A stretch of DNA of 13,498 nt, taken from the NCBI GenBank assembly GCA_045593005.1, contig JAZNVV010000003.1, positions 1 through 13,498 on the forward strand, given 5' to 3'. Shown here piece after piece: positions 7,972-13,498 of this stretch. A program made the translations under genes and the position numbers. The DNA comes from UBA11475 sp045593005. Lineage in GTDB: Bacteria; Bacillota; Clostridia; Christensenellales; Borkfalkiaceae. The notes below the pieces were generated by a model. The model made no database searches, was not told the DNA's origin, and was given only the letters and a program-made list of their open reading frames with translations. Positions within the stretch are counted from its first letter, which is position 1; the number at the start of each line of letters is the position of its first letter.

Positions 7972-8997
7972 TTATCTCCTATTGAACTGTTTTAAGAACT
8001 TGACGTTGTTTTCAAATAAAGTTCTTATATCAGTAATGCCGTATTTAATCATAGCGACTCTTTCAATTCCCAAACCAAATGCTAATCCGGAATATTCGTT
8101 AGAGTCAATCCCACAGTTTTCAAGTACCTTTTTATTTACTACCCCTGCACCCAAAATTTCTATCCAACCAGTTCCTTTACAAAGGCTACAACCTTTGCCG
8201 TGACATTTTGAACAGGTTACGTCAACTTCAACGCTTGGTTCGGTAAACGGAAAGTATGAAGGACGTAAACGCGTAGTTGTATCCTTATCAAATACAATTT
8301 TTACAAATTCGTTTAATAAACCTTGAAGATCACAAAGAGAAATGCCTTTATCAACTACTAACCCTTCGCATTGATGGAACATAGGCGAATGTGATGCGTC
8401 GTCATCAGAACGATACACTCTACCAGGGCTTAAAATTTTGATAGGTGGTTGTTTCTTTTCCATTACACGCACCTGACCGGTAGAAGTTTGAGACCTTAAA
8501 ACTATATCTTCATCAATATAAAAGGTATCTTGCATATCACGTGCAGGATGATCCTTTGGTATATTTAACGCTTGGAAACAGTAATAGTCTGTTTCAATTT
8601 CAGGTCCTTCAAAAATTTCAAAACCCATACCACTAAATGCGTTTATAATTTCATTTTTAACAATATTTAACGGATGAAGATTACCCGTTGTAGGTTTTTT
8701 ACCAGGTAAAGTAATATCAATCGCCTCTTTTTCGAACTGCTGTTTAAGCTCCTGCTCTTTAAGTTCCTGCTCTCTTTTTGTAAACATTTCGTCAACGTCT
8801 TGTTTTAAGGCATTAACAAGTTTACCAAATGACGACCTTTCTTCAGGCGCGATATCCTTCATCATCTTCATAAGCCCTGTGATTTCACCCGACTTACCTA
8901 AAAACGACGCTTTTTGTTCGAGAAGTTCACGTCTTGATTTAACCGTGTTAAGTATTGAAATTGCTTTTTGTTTTAAAGCTTCAAACTTTTCGTTCAT
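7972..8997 (-). CDS. pheS: Phenylalanyl-tRNA synthetase alpha subunit
   Basis: The product is 341 aa, the class II catalytic subunit that activates phenylalanine and charges tRNA-Phe. The N-terminal coiled coil covers about residues 1-90. Motif 2 is seen as RVYRSDDDASHSPMFHQ and motif 3 as GLAFGLGIERVAM. Between them is a CSKCHGKGCSLCKGTGW cysteine cluster, probably a zinc ribbon, which is common in clostridial PheS and absent from the E. coli protein. The start was set at ATG 8997. A TTG 12 bases upstream is in frame, but it and the next codons form the GGAGGA ribosome binding site itself. The gene is controlled by the upstream T-box leader and continues into pheT with a 2-base gap. Confidence 0.97.
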   Translation of the reverse strand: MNEKFEALKQKAISILNTVKSRRELLEQKASFLGKSGEITGLMKMMKDIAPEERSSFGKLVNALKQDVDEMFTKREQELKEQELKQQFEKEAIDITLPGKKPTTGNLHPLNIVKNEIINAFSGMGFEIFEGPEIETDYYCFQALNIPKDHPARDMQDTFYIDEDIVLRSQTSTGQVRVMEKKQPPIKILSPGRVYRSDDDASHSPMFHQCEGLVVDKGISLCDLQGLLNEFVKIVFDKDTTTRLRPSYFPFTEPSVEVDVTCSKCHGKGCSLCKGTGWIEILGAGVVNKKVLENCGIDSNEYSGLAFGLGIERVAMIKYGITDIRTLFENNVKFLKQFNRR

Positions 8998-9001
8998 ATG
9001 T

Positions 9002-9007
9002 TCCTCC
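9002..9007 (-). promoter_or_regulatory. Ribosome binding site of pheS that decides its start
   Basis: GGAGGA, five bases before ATG 8997, is a near-perfect Shine-Dalgarno sequence. It shows that the TTG at 9009-9007, which would add four residues (MEEH), is not the start. Confidence 0.9.
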
Positions 9008-9027
9008 AAAATTTAATAAAAATAAAA

Positions 9028-9052
9028 ACACACCCTAAAAATTAGGGCGTGT
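9028..9052 (-). terminator. T-box attenuator (leader terminator of pheS)
   Basis: On the minus strand an 11-base-pair stem (ACACGCCCTAA with TTAGGGTGTGT, one G-U pair) encloses a 3-base loop. It is followed by TTTTTATTTTTATT. The left arm includes CCTAA, which can instead pair with TTAGG of the T-box sequence to form the antiterminator. This is the switch element of the leader. Confidence 0.93.
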
Positions 9053-9254
9053 TGAAACGCTGTACCACCTAAATTCGCTTAAAATAAGCCTTATTACGCT
9101 ATAACGGGCTAACCGTCGCAGTCTACTTGCAAACGCTTTCGGTGCGCAACTCCAAAGTGAATAACGTTTGATTATACGAATTATCTTTCAGCCTATGGAT
9201 AATACTCTCTAAACGTATAATTTATAAACGTCTGTCTTTATCATAGTTTTTACA
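9053..9254 (-). promoter_or_regulatory. T-box riboswitch leader of pheST, Phe (TTC) specifier
   Basis: The leader RNA senses uncharged tRNA-Phe. Stem I starts near 9230: CGTTT and ATTATACG on the 5' side pair with CGTATAAT and AAACG on the 3' side, around a GGCTGAAAGATAAT distal region. The specifier is read as TTC at 9161-9159. It is followed by ACTTTGGAGTTGCG, the block that usually follows the specifier in these leaders. The T-box motif AGGTGGTACAGCG lies at 9070-9058, and its TGGT can pair with an ACCA tRNA 3' end. With no uncharged tRNA bound the downstream attenuator forms. Binding favours the antiterminator and pheST expression. Exact helix boundaries are my hand folding. Confidence 0.93.
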
Positions 9255-9260
9255 CCGTTT

Positions 9261-9289
9261 ATTATAGTTTTTTTATTCAATAAAGTCAA
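9261..9289 (-). promoter_or_regulatory. Sigma-A promoter of pheST
   Basis: TTGACT (9289-9284) and a perfect TATAAT (9266-9261) are separated by 17 bases. Transcription should start near 9254, giving a leader of about 257 bases before pheS. This is the best housekeeping promoter in the window. It separates pheST from the sporulation genes upstream. Confidence 0.88.
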
Positions 9290-9323
9290 CAAAATAACCT
9301 TATTTATTAAAAAATTAAGATAA

Positions 9324-9995
9324 TTAATTACTATTTCCCAAAAAAACGTCTGGAATTTTGCCAACAATAAGGCTTTCAGATAATAATATTTCGGAAGTAG
9401 TTATTTTTTGCCTTTTATGGTTAGGAATCAATATATCTACGTATACGTTAACGTTTAAATATAATTTATGTAACGTTTGATTAATTCCTTTACCGGTAAA
9501 ATCTGATTTAAATGTACATACTATATTTTCAACCGACGCAATGTTTACGTGAACGCTTTTACCCATGCCCGTTAAAAAAGAAATACCTGTAAACGTTCCC
9601 ATAGGTATAGGCACTCCGTCGGATAATATCTTGCTTAAATTTTCTTTTGCTATTTTTGAGACTGTTCTATTAATTTTATTAGACTTTACCGTGTCAATTT
9701 CTAAATAATTTATATCACCGTTAGCGTTTCTCTCAATTTTTAATAAATTTTCATAGTCGTCTAAATATAGAGTTGAAATTACTGCATCATTTACGGCAAT
9801 TACTGATAATTCTGTTATAACTTCTTCACATTGATCGGCTAAATTTTTTGTTACAATCAAATCATAATACAAATAAATTCCACCTAGAATTAAAATAAGT
9901 AGCGCAAAAACAAACAATCTTTTCCTTTTTTTAATTTTTTTTCTACTCTTTTTTTTCTTAATATACCAAATATTTTCATCAACACATTCTATCAT
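9324..9995 (-). CDS. yunB: Sporulation protein YunB
   Basis: The product is 223 aa. A strongly basic cytoplasmic N-terminus (KKKKSRKKIKKRKR, about 13-26) precedes one membrane anchor at about 27-44. The rest should lie outside the membrane. The family signature is clear: INYLEIDTVKSNKINRTVSK (about 95-114), VPIPMGTFTGISFLTGMG (about 128-145), GINQTLHKLYLNV (170-182) and the ending VGKIPDVFLG. In B. subtilis YunB is needed for normal sporulation and is made in the mother cell under sigma-E. Its biochemical role is not known. ATG 9995 is the only possible start, because an in-frame TAA lies just upstream, yet no Shine-Dalgarno sequence precedes it. It lies 41 bases after spoVAE, with no clear promoter or terminator between, and just before the pheS promoter. 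Confidence 0.9.
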   Translation of the reverse strand: MIECVDENIWYIKKKKSRKKIKKRKRLFVFALLILILGGIYLYYDLIVTKNLADQCEEVITELSVIAVNDAVISTLYLDDYENLLKIERNANGDINYLEIDTVKSNKINRTVSKIAKENLSKILSDGVPIPMGTFTGISFLTGMGKSVHVNIASVENIVCTFKSDFTGKGINQTLHKLYLNVNVYVDILIPNHKRQKITTSEILLSESLIVGKIPDVFLGNSN

Positions 9996-10036
9996 ATATT
10001 TTTATATGAAAAAAATTGTCGAATTATAACGCATAT

Positions 10037-10408
10037 TTAATTCTTTTTACTCTTCGGAGAGAAAATTACTGCAAAAATATATCCGAAAACAATGGCGGCA
10101 GTTATTCCCATAGCGGCAGACGTTATACCACCAGTAATAGCTTTAAATAAACTTTCTTTTGCGCCCTTTATTGCTCCTTGTGCTAATAAATATCCAAAGC
10201 CTGAAATAGGTACGGTTGCTCCTGCGCCTGCAAAATCAACTATATATTGATAAACTCCTATTGCTTGTAAAAATACGCCTGCTAATAAAAAATATACTAA
10301 TATTTTACCAGCAGTTAATTTTGTCAAATTTATTAACAGTTGTGCAACTGTACAAATTGCCCCACCGACAACAAACGCTTTGACAAATTGCATAATTATG
10401 TCTAACAT
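10037..10408 (-). CDS. spoVAE: Stage V sporulation protein AE (SpoVAE)
   Basis: The product is 123 aa, an integral membrane protein with about four hydrophobic helices. It belongs to the same family as SpoVAC and shares the GATVPISGFG segment (about 63-72). With SpoVAC and SpoVAD it forms the channel complex of the inner spore membrane that takes up calcium-DPA during sporulation and releases it in germination. ATG 10408 sits unusually far (14 bases) from the ribosome binding site AAAGGAGAA (10429-10421). Met6 (ATG 10393) matches where the homologues usually begin (KAFVVGG), but it has no site of its own, so I keep the first ATG. The gap to spoVAD is 28 bases. No spoVAEA or spoVAF follows, as is usual in Clostridia. 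Confidence 0.94.
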   Translation of the reverse strand: MLDIIMQFVKAFVVGGAICTVAQLLINLTKLTAGKILVYFLLAGVFLQAIGVYQYIVDFAGAGATVPISGFGYLLAQGAIKGAKESLFKAITGGITSAAMGITAAIVFGYIFAVIFSPKSKKN

Positions 10409-10436
10409 AATAAGTCTTAATTCTCCTTTATTTTAC

Positions 10437-11438
10437 TTATTGTTTTTTGTTTTCAATAACAACGGCGTGCGATATGCAAGGTATGGACTCTCCCTGTTGT
10501 GTAGATACGGTTGATAATAATGCCCCAGTTGCTAAAAACAGCATCTTTTTATATTCGCCTTTTTTAAGTTTTTCAATAAAATAAGAGTTAAAAACTATGG
10601 CGCTACAACCTGCCCCACTTCCGCCTTGAAATTCATCTTCACAAATATTAAAAATCATTTCACCACAATCTACGTGGTTATTTATAGGTCTGCCTTTTTC
10701 CCACATTAAATCTTTTAATAACTTTGAACCTAAAACACCTAAATCACCCGAAATAATAACGTCGTAATCATCCGGCTCGGTATTTGTGTTTTCAAAATGT
10801 TTTATTAAAGTATTTGCGCACGCAGGAGCCATTGCAGCACCCATATTGTTTGCGTCAGTTACGCCATAATCTATAACTTGCCCAAACGTTGCACACGTTA
10901 AATATGGTGCGTCAATGTCTTTATTTGATAAAATCAAGGCCCCAGCCCCAGTAACCGTCCATTGAGCTTGTGGTGGACGAGTACATCCCAGTTCAAGTGG
11001 ATATCTGTATTGCCTTTCTGCCGAGGCAAAATGACTACCTGTGGCGCAAACTACGTTATCCATATATCCACCGTCTATTAATAATCCACCTATTGCAATG
11101 CTTTCCGACATTGTCGAACAAGCCGAATAAACGCCGATATATGGTATATCGTAATCTCTTGCCGCGTATGATGAAGATATTATCTGGTTTAATAAATCGC
11201 CAGCGATAATTGCGTTTATTTCGTCATTTTTTAAGCTTGCTTTTTTGATAACTTCACCGATAACGCAAGAAAGCATTTTACACTCGGCTTTTTCAAACGT
11301 TTCTTCATTAAACTTATCGTCATTTAGCTTTTTGTCAATAAAATCACTCATAGGTCCAGTCGATTCTTTTGGGCCACCTATGGTGTAGGTTGCTATTAAT
11401 TTAGGTTTATTTTTAAAAAATACTGTTTCTCTTCCCAT
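10437..11438 (-). CDS. spoVAD: Stage V sporulation protein AD (SpoVAD), DPA-binding
   Basis: The product is 333 aa, a soluble thiolase-fold protein that binds dipicolinic acid on the SpoVA complex at the spore inner membrane. Family blocks are GRETVFFKNKP near the start, YSACSTMSESIAIGG at about 104-118 with Cys107 at the thiolase-like active-site position, CATGSHFASAERQYRYPLEL (131-150) and GGSGAGCSA (272-280). The start codon directly abuts the spoVAC stop codon (TAAATG), and the ribosome binding site GGTGG lies inside the last spoVAC codons. Translation of the pair is therefore coupled. The length is normal for the family. Confidence 0.97.
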   Translation of the reverse strand: MGRETVFFKNKPKLIATYTIGGPKESTGPMSDFIDKKLNDDKFNEETFEKAECKMLSCVIGEVIKKASLKNDEINAIIAGDLLNQIISSSYAARDYDIPYIGVYSACSTMSESIAIGGLLIDGGYMDNVVCATGSHFASAERQYRYPLELGCTRPPQAQWTVTGAGALILSNKDIDAPYLTCATFGQVIDYGVTDANNMGAAMAPACANTLIKHFENTNTEPDDYDVIISGDLGVLGSKLLKDLMWEKGRPINNHVDCGEMIFNICEDEFQGGSGAGCSAIVFNSYFIEKLKKGEYKKMLFLATGALLSTVSTQQGESIPCISHAVVIENKKQ

Positions 11439-11894
11439 TTAAACCACCAAATAATAAACAAAATAACTTAAACCAACAAGTACGCTAGATGCAATTCCAA
11501 AAACAATAATAGGACCGGCAATTACAAACATTTTAGCAGCAAGACCATAAATATAACCTTCCGAACGGAATTCCATTGCAGGTGAAACTACTGAATTTGC
11601 AAAGCCTGTTATAGGAACGATTGATCCACCACCTGCATACTTGCCTATTCTGTCGTAAACGCCTAGCGCCGTTAGTAATCCACCTAAAAAAATCATTGTC
11701 ATAGAAACGTACGACGATAATTCGTCGCCAGTTAGCCCGAGTAGATTTTCATAGCCAAGTCTTAACGCTTGGCCGACACAACAAATTACGCCCCCAACCC
11801 AAAAGGCATGGAATAATTTTTCCCATTCGTGTGTTTTAGGCGTAACGTTATGAACGTGCTCTAAATAATTTTTATTCGTATTATTATTTGCCAT
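11439..11894 (-). CDS. spoVAC: Stage V sporulation protein AC (SpoVAC)
   Basis: The product is 151 aa, an integral membrane protein with hydrophobic helices around 30-45, 63-80 and 115-150. It carries the conserved GGGSIVPITGFANSVVSPAME region (88-108). In B. subtilis SpoVAC behaves as a mechanosensitive channel able to pass DPA. It is the first gene of the spoVACDE set, and spoVAA and spoVAB are absent, as in most Clostridia. The start was set at ATG 11894. A GTG 12 bases upstream is in frame but overlaps the AGGAG ribosome binding site (11910-11906) and so cannot use it. I see no sound forespore-type promoter in the spacer upstream. Confidence 0.95.
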   Translation of the reverse strand: MANNNTNKNYLEHVHNVTPKTHEWEKLFHAFWVGGVICCVGQALRLGYENLLGLTGDELSSYVSMTMIFLGGLLTALGVYDRIGKYAGGGSIVPITGFANSVVSPAMEFRSEGYIYGLAAKMFVIAGPIIVFGIASSVLVGLSYFVYYLVV

Positions 11895-12000
11895 TTTTTT
11901 CTTCACTCCTTATTTTTGTCGGAAATACACTCTCTTTTTCGTCAATATTTTTCATATGTTCAAAATCAATATTTTTTCTCATACGAATATTATTACTCAT
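11884..12000 (-). CDS. Possible 38-residue ORF between sigF and spoVAC
   Basis: An ATG at 12000 opens a frame to TAA 11886-11884 that overlaps the spoVAC start by 11 bases. The predicted peptide is hydrophilic and charged (rich in Lys, Glu, Asn and Ile), with no membrane segment. It contains an in-frame duplicated KNID motif (residues 9-12 and 17-20). No Shine-Dalgarno sequence precedes the ATG or the later in-frame ATGs, and I recognise no family. It may instead be untranslated leader or promoter DNA for spoVA. It is listed because it fills the only non-coding gap in the sporulation cluster. Confidence 0.22.
   Translation of the reverse strand: MSNNIRMRKNIDFEHMKNIDEKESVFPTKIRSEEKNGK
11906..11910 (-). 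promoter_or_regulatory. Ribosome binding site of spoVAC that decides its start
   Basis: AGGAG lies 11 bases before ATG 11894. The in-frame GTG at 11906-11904 begins on its last base, so it is too close to be the start. The spacing to ATG is a little long but workable. Confidence 0.8.
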
Positions 12001-12009
12001 TTTTTATTT

Positions 12010-12045
12010 AAAATACAAAAGTGTCCAAATAAAATTATGGACACT
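12010..12045 (-). terminator. Hairpin at the end of sigF, possible terminator
   Basis: AAGTGTCCA and TGGACACTT form a perfect 9-base-pair stem around a 10-base AT loop. The stem overlaps the last sigF codons and the loop begins with the stop codon. On the minus strand it is followed by TTGTATTTT, a weak U-tract. This would separate spoIIA from spoVA transcription wholly or in part. Read-through is likely because the tract is interrupted. Confidence 0.65.
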
Positions 12046-12766
12046 TGCTTTCGAATTTTTTTCTTAGTTTTAATATGATTTTATTTTCAAGACGTGAAAC
12101 CTGAACTTGTGATATACCAAGTGATTTTGCAATTTCACTTTGCGTTTTAGCTCTATAATACCTTAAATATATAATTTTTTTATCTCTTTCCTCAAGTTCT
12201 TTTATTTCTTCGTTTAACTGTATTTTTAATAAATTTTCGTCGTCGTCATAATTATCCGACAATTTTTCACACAATTCTATACCTTCTTCATCTCCATCAA
12301 CTCTATCATAAATAGAAACAGGCATTTTTGCCGAATCAAGCGCAATAACAACTTCGGCAGGCTGAATATTAAAGTTTTCAGCAATATGCTCTACGGACGG
12401 ACTTTCGCCGTTTAATAATAAATACTCATCAATAAATTTGTTTATTTTAGATGCTAAAATTTTTATACTTCTTGAAACTTTTATAGCGCCGTTATCACGA
12501 ATATATCTTTTTATTTCGCCCACAATCATAGGAACGGCGTAGGTAGAAAATTTTACCCCAAAACTATTATCAAAATTATTTATTGCTTTGATAAAGCCTA
12601 GCGACGCTATTTGAAACAAATCGTCGTATTCAATACCCTTTCCTTTAAAACGTCTGATAATACTTTTTATTAATGCAGTATTATTTAAAAATAATCTCTC
12701 TTTTGCAAGATTATCTCCTTGTTTAGCCAAAGAAATATCAATAATTATATTATCTTCGTTTACCAT
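12035..12766 (-). CDS. sigF: RNA polymerase sigma-F factor
   Basis: The product is 243 aa, the first forespore-specific sigma factor of sporulation. Region 2 spans about residues 28-98 and includes GIEYDDLFQIASLGFIKA and the promoter-melting part FSTYAVPMIVGEIKRYIRD. Region 3 follows at about 105-180, and region 4 at about 186-236 has the helix-turn-helix TQSEIAKSLGISQVQVSRLE (208-227). Sigma-F and sigma-G are close in sequence, so the call rests largely on the gene directly following spoIIAB. It starts 3 bases after the spoIIAB stop codon. Its ribosome binding site is weak (GGTA, with AAGG further off), which may keep sigma-F below its inhibitor. Activity should be held by SpoIIAB until SpoIIAA is dephosphorylated. 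Confidence 0.95.
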   Translation of the reverse strand: MVNEDNIIIDISLAKQGDNLAKERLFLNNTALIKSIIRRFKGKGIEYDDLFQIASLGFIKAINNFDNSFGVKFSTYAVPMIVGEIKRYIRDNGAIKVSRSIKILASKINKFIDEYLLLNGESPSVEHIAENFNIQPAEVVIALDSAKMPVSIYDRVDGDEEGIELCEKLSDNYDDDENLLKIQLNEEIKELEERDKKIIYLRYYRAKTQSEIAKSLGISQVQVSRLENKIILKLRKKFESKCP

Positions 12767-12769
12767 ATA

Positions 12770-13192
12770 TTACGTACCGATTACCTTGCACATATATACT
12801 TCAGTTCCTTCGCCGAGCTTTGAAACAACGTTAAACTCGTCCATAAAACTTTTTATTATGGTAAAACCCATACCCGACCTTTCATCCTCTTTTGAAGTTG
12901 TATAAAAAGGTTCAAGCGCAAGATTAATATTTTCGATACCTACTCCTTTATCAATAATTTTAATATGTAAACGATTTCCATCTATCCAGCCGTGCATTTC
13001 AATATCACCAACAACGTTTTTATATGCGTGCACAATACAATTTGTAATTGCCTCACTTACGGCAGTTTTAACGTCGGTTATTTCTGAAATACTTGGATTA
13101 AGCCTTAAAGCAAAGCAAGATATAACGTTTCTTGCAAACGATTCGTTTATTGATAAAGATTTTAAAGTTAACTTAAATGAATTATTTTCCAT
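12770..13192 (-). CDS. spoIIAB: Anti-sigma-F factor and serine kinase SpoIIAB
   Basis: The product is 140 aa, a GHKL-fold protein that binds and silences sigma-F and phosphorylates SpoIIAA with ATP. The N box is SEAITNCIVHAY (Glu47 and Asn51), the G1 box is DKGVGI (81-86) and the G2 box is RSGMGF (105-110), and the ATP lid lies between them. The length is close to the 146 aa of B. subtilis. ATG 13192 follows AAGGTGAT at good spacing, and the spoIIAA stop codon overlaps this site. It is placed between spoIIAA and sigF as in the standard operon. Confidence 0.97.
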   Translation of the reverse strand: MENNSFKLTLKSLSINESFARNVISCFALRLNPSISEITDVKTAVSEAITNCIVHAYKNVVGDIEMHGWIDGNRLHIKIIDKGVGIENINLALEPFYTTSKEDERSGMGFTIIKSFMDEFNVVSKLGEGTEVYMCKVIGT

Positions 13193-13200
13193 ATATCACC

Positions 13201-13498
13201 TTATATTTTCTTCATTAATCTGTATATACCTGAAAGTTCTAATATTTTGTCAATATTAGGTGTTATTCCAGTAATATAAACGTCTATTTTATAATTGTTT
13301 AATAATTTATATCGCCCTAAAAACATACCTATTCCCGTACTATCCATAAAAGAAACGGCTGATAAGTCAAAGGTAAACTTGCTCACGTCGCAATTATTTT
13401 GTATAATTTCATCAAGCCGACTTCTAATATTTTTTGCAGAATATTCATCAATCTCACCGTATAGATATACTATTATGTTATTAGATAGTTTTTTGTAT
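13201..13498 (-). CDS. spoIIAA: Anti-anti-sigma factor SpoIIAA (5' end outside window)
   Basis: The frame stays open to the window edge and gives 98 visible residues, nearly the whole STAS-domain protein (about 117 aa in B. subtilis). VYLYGEIDEYSA matches the first strand and helix. FMDSTGIGMFLGRYK carries the serine (Ser after Asp in DSTG) that SpoIIAB phosphorylates. Dephosphorylated SpoIIAA binds SpoIIAB and frees sigma-F in the forespore. An internal GTG at 13386 could be misread as a start, but it would remove the first half of the domain. The true start and the promoter (sigma-H type in relatives) lie outside the window. Confidence 0.95.
   Translation of the reverse strand, partial: YKKLSNNIIVYLYGEIDEYSAKNIRSRLDEIIQNNCDVSKFTFDLSAVSFMDSTGIGMFLGRYKLLNNYKIDVYITGITPNIDKILELSGIYRLMKKI

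Noticed and set aside
8998..9009. TTG start for pheS
   Set aside because: The TTG and the next codons are the GGAGGA ribosome binding site of the downstream ATG.
9996..10036. CATATAAA before yunB as a sigma-E or sigma-G -10 box
   Set aside because: It is only a few bases from the ATG and lacks a matching -35 element at proper distance, so it is not supportable.
11895..11906. GTG start for spoVAC
   Set aside because: It overlaps the AGGAG site, leaving no spacing. ATG 11894 fits and matches the family better.
13201..13386. A separate 61-residue protein starting at GTG 13386
   Set aside because: The same frame continues to the window edge with clear SpoIIAA sequence, so this is an internal codon of spoIIAA.
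1..13498. tRNA or rRNA genes, CRISPR arrays, insertion sequences, phage or defence genes
   Set aside because: None seen. The window is housekeeping and sporulation genes with short gaps, and no mobile-element proteins or end repeats were recognised.

Overview
This is a chromosomal window from an AT-rich (roughly one third G+C by eye), endospore-forming Firmicute. It is most likely a member of the Clostridia, possibly an uncultured gut lineage. The evidence is the Gram-positive Shine-Dalgarno sequences, a T-box leader, MutS2, a rhodanese-less ThiI beside a cysteine desulfurase, and the compact clostridial order spoIIAA-spoIIAB-sigF-spoVAC-spoVAD-spoVAE. Every complete gene lies on the minus strand, so transcription runs from high to low coordinates. 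Only the first 208 bases hold the tail of a plus-strand gene.

Region 1 (13498 down to 9324) is sporulation. The spoIIA operon comes first: SpoIIAA anti-anti-sigma factor (5' end cut by the window edge), SpoIIAB anti-sigma kinase and the forespore factor sigma-F. A hairpin overlaps the sigF stop codon. After a 140-base spacer come spoVAC, spoVAD and spoVAE, the minimal clostridial set for moving dipicolinic acid (DPA) into the spore. yunB, a predicted mother-cell sporulation protein, follows. The spacer contains an unassigned 38-codon ORF with an in-frame repeat.

Region 2 (9289 down to 5537) is the phenylalanyl-tRNA synthetase operon pheS-pheT. It has its own sigma-A promoter, a T-box leader with a TTC (Phe) specifier, an antiterminator/terminator pair, and a perfect 28-base palindromic terminator straight after the pheT stop codon.

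Region 3 (5535 down to 205) is mutS2, an unknown two-helix membrane protein, a cysteine desulfurase and thiI. These are tightly packed (9-base gap, ATGA overlap, 5-base gap) behind a candidate promoter, so they probably form one operon. Cysteine desulfurase and ThiI form a plausible sulfur relay for 4-thiouridine in tRNA. The thiI stop codon shares a TTAA palindrome with the stop codon of the convergent plus-strand gene.

Several starts were corrected using ribosome binding sites: thiI at 1374, pheS at 8997 and spoVAC at 11894. spoIIAA is open to the window edge. I do not see a wholly novel system. The items most worth checking are the repeat-bearing spacer upstream of spoVAC, the unknown membrane protein in the mutS2 operon, the Smr domain of MutS2 lacking its LDxRG motif, and a codon-context bias.
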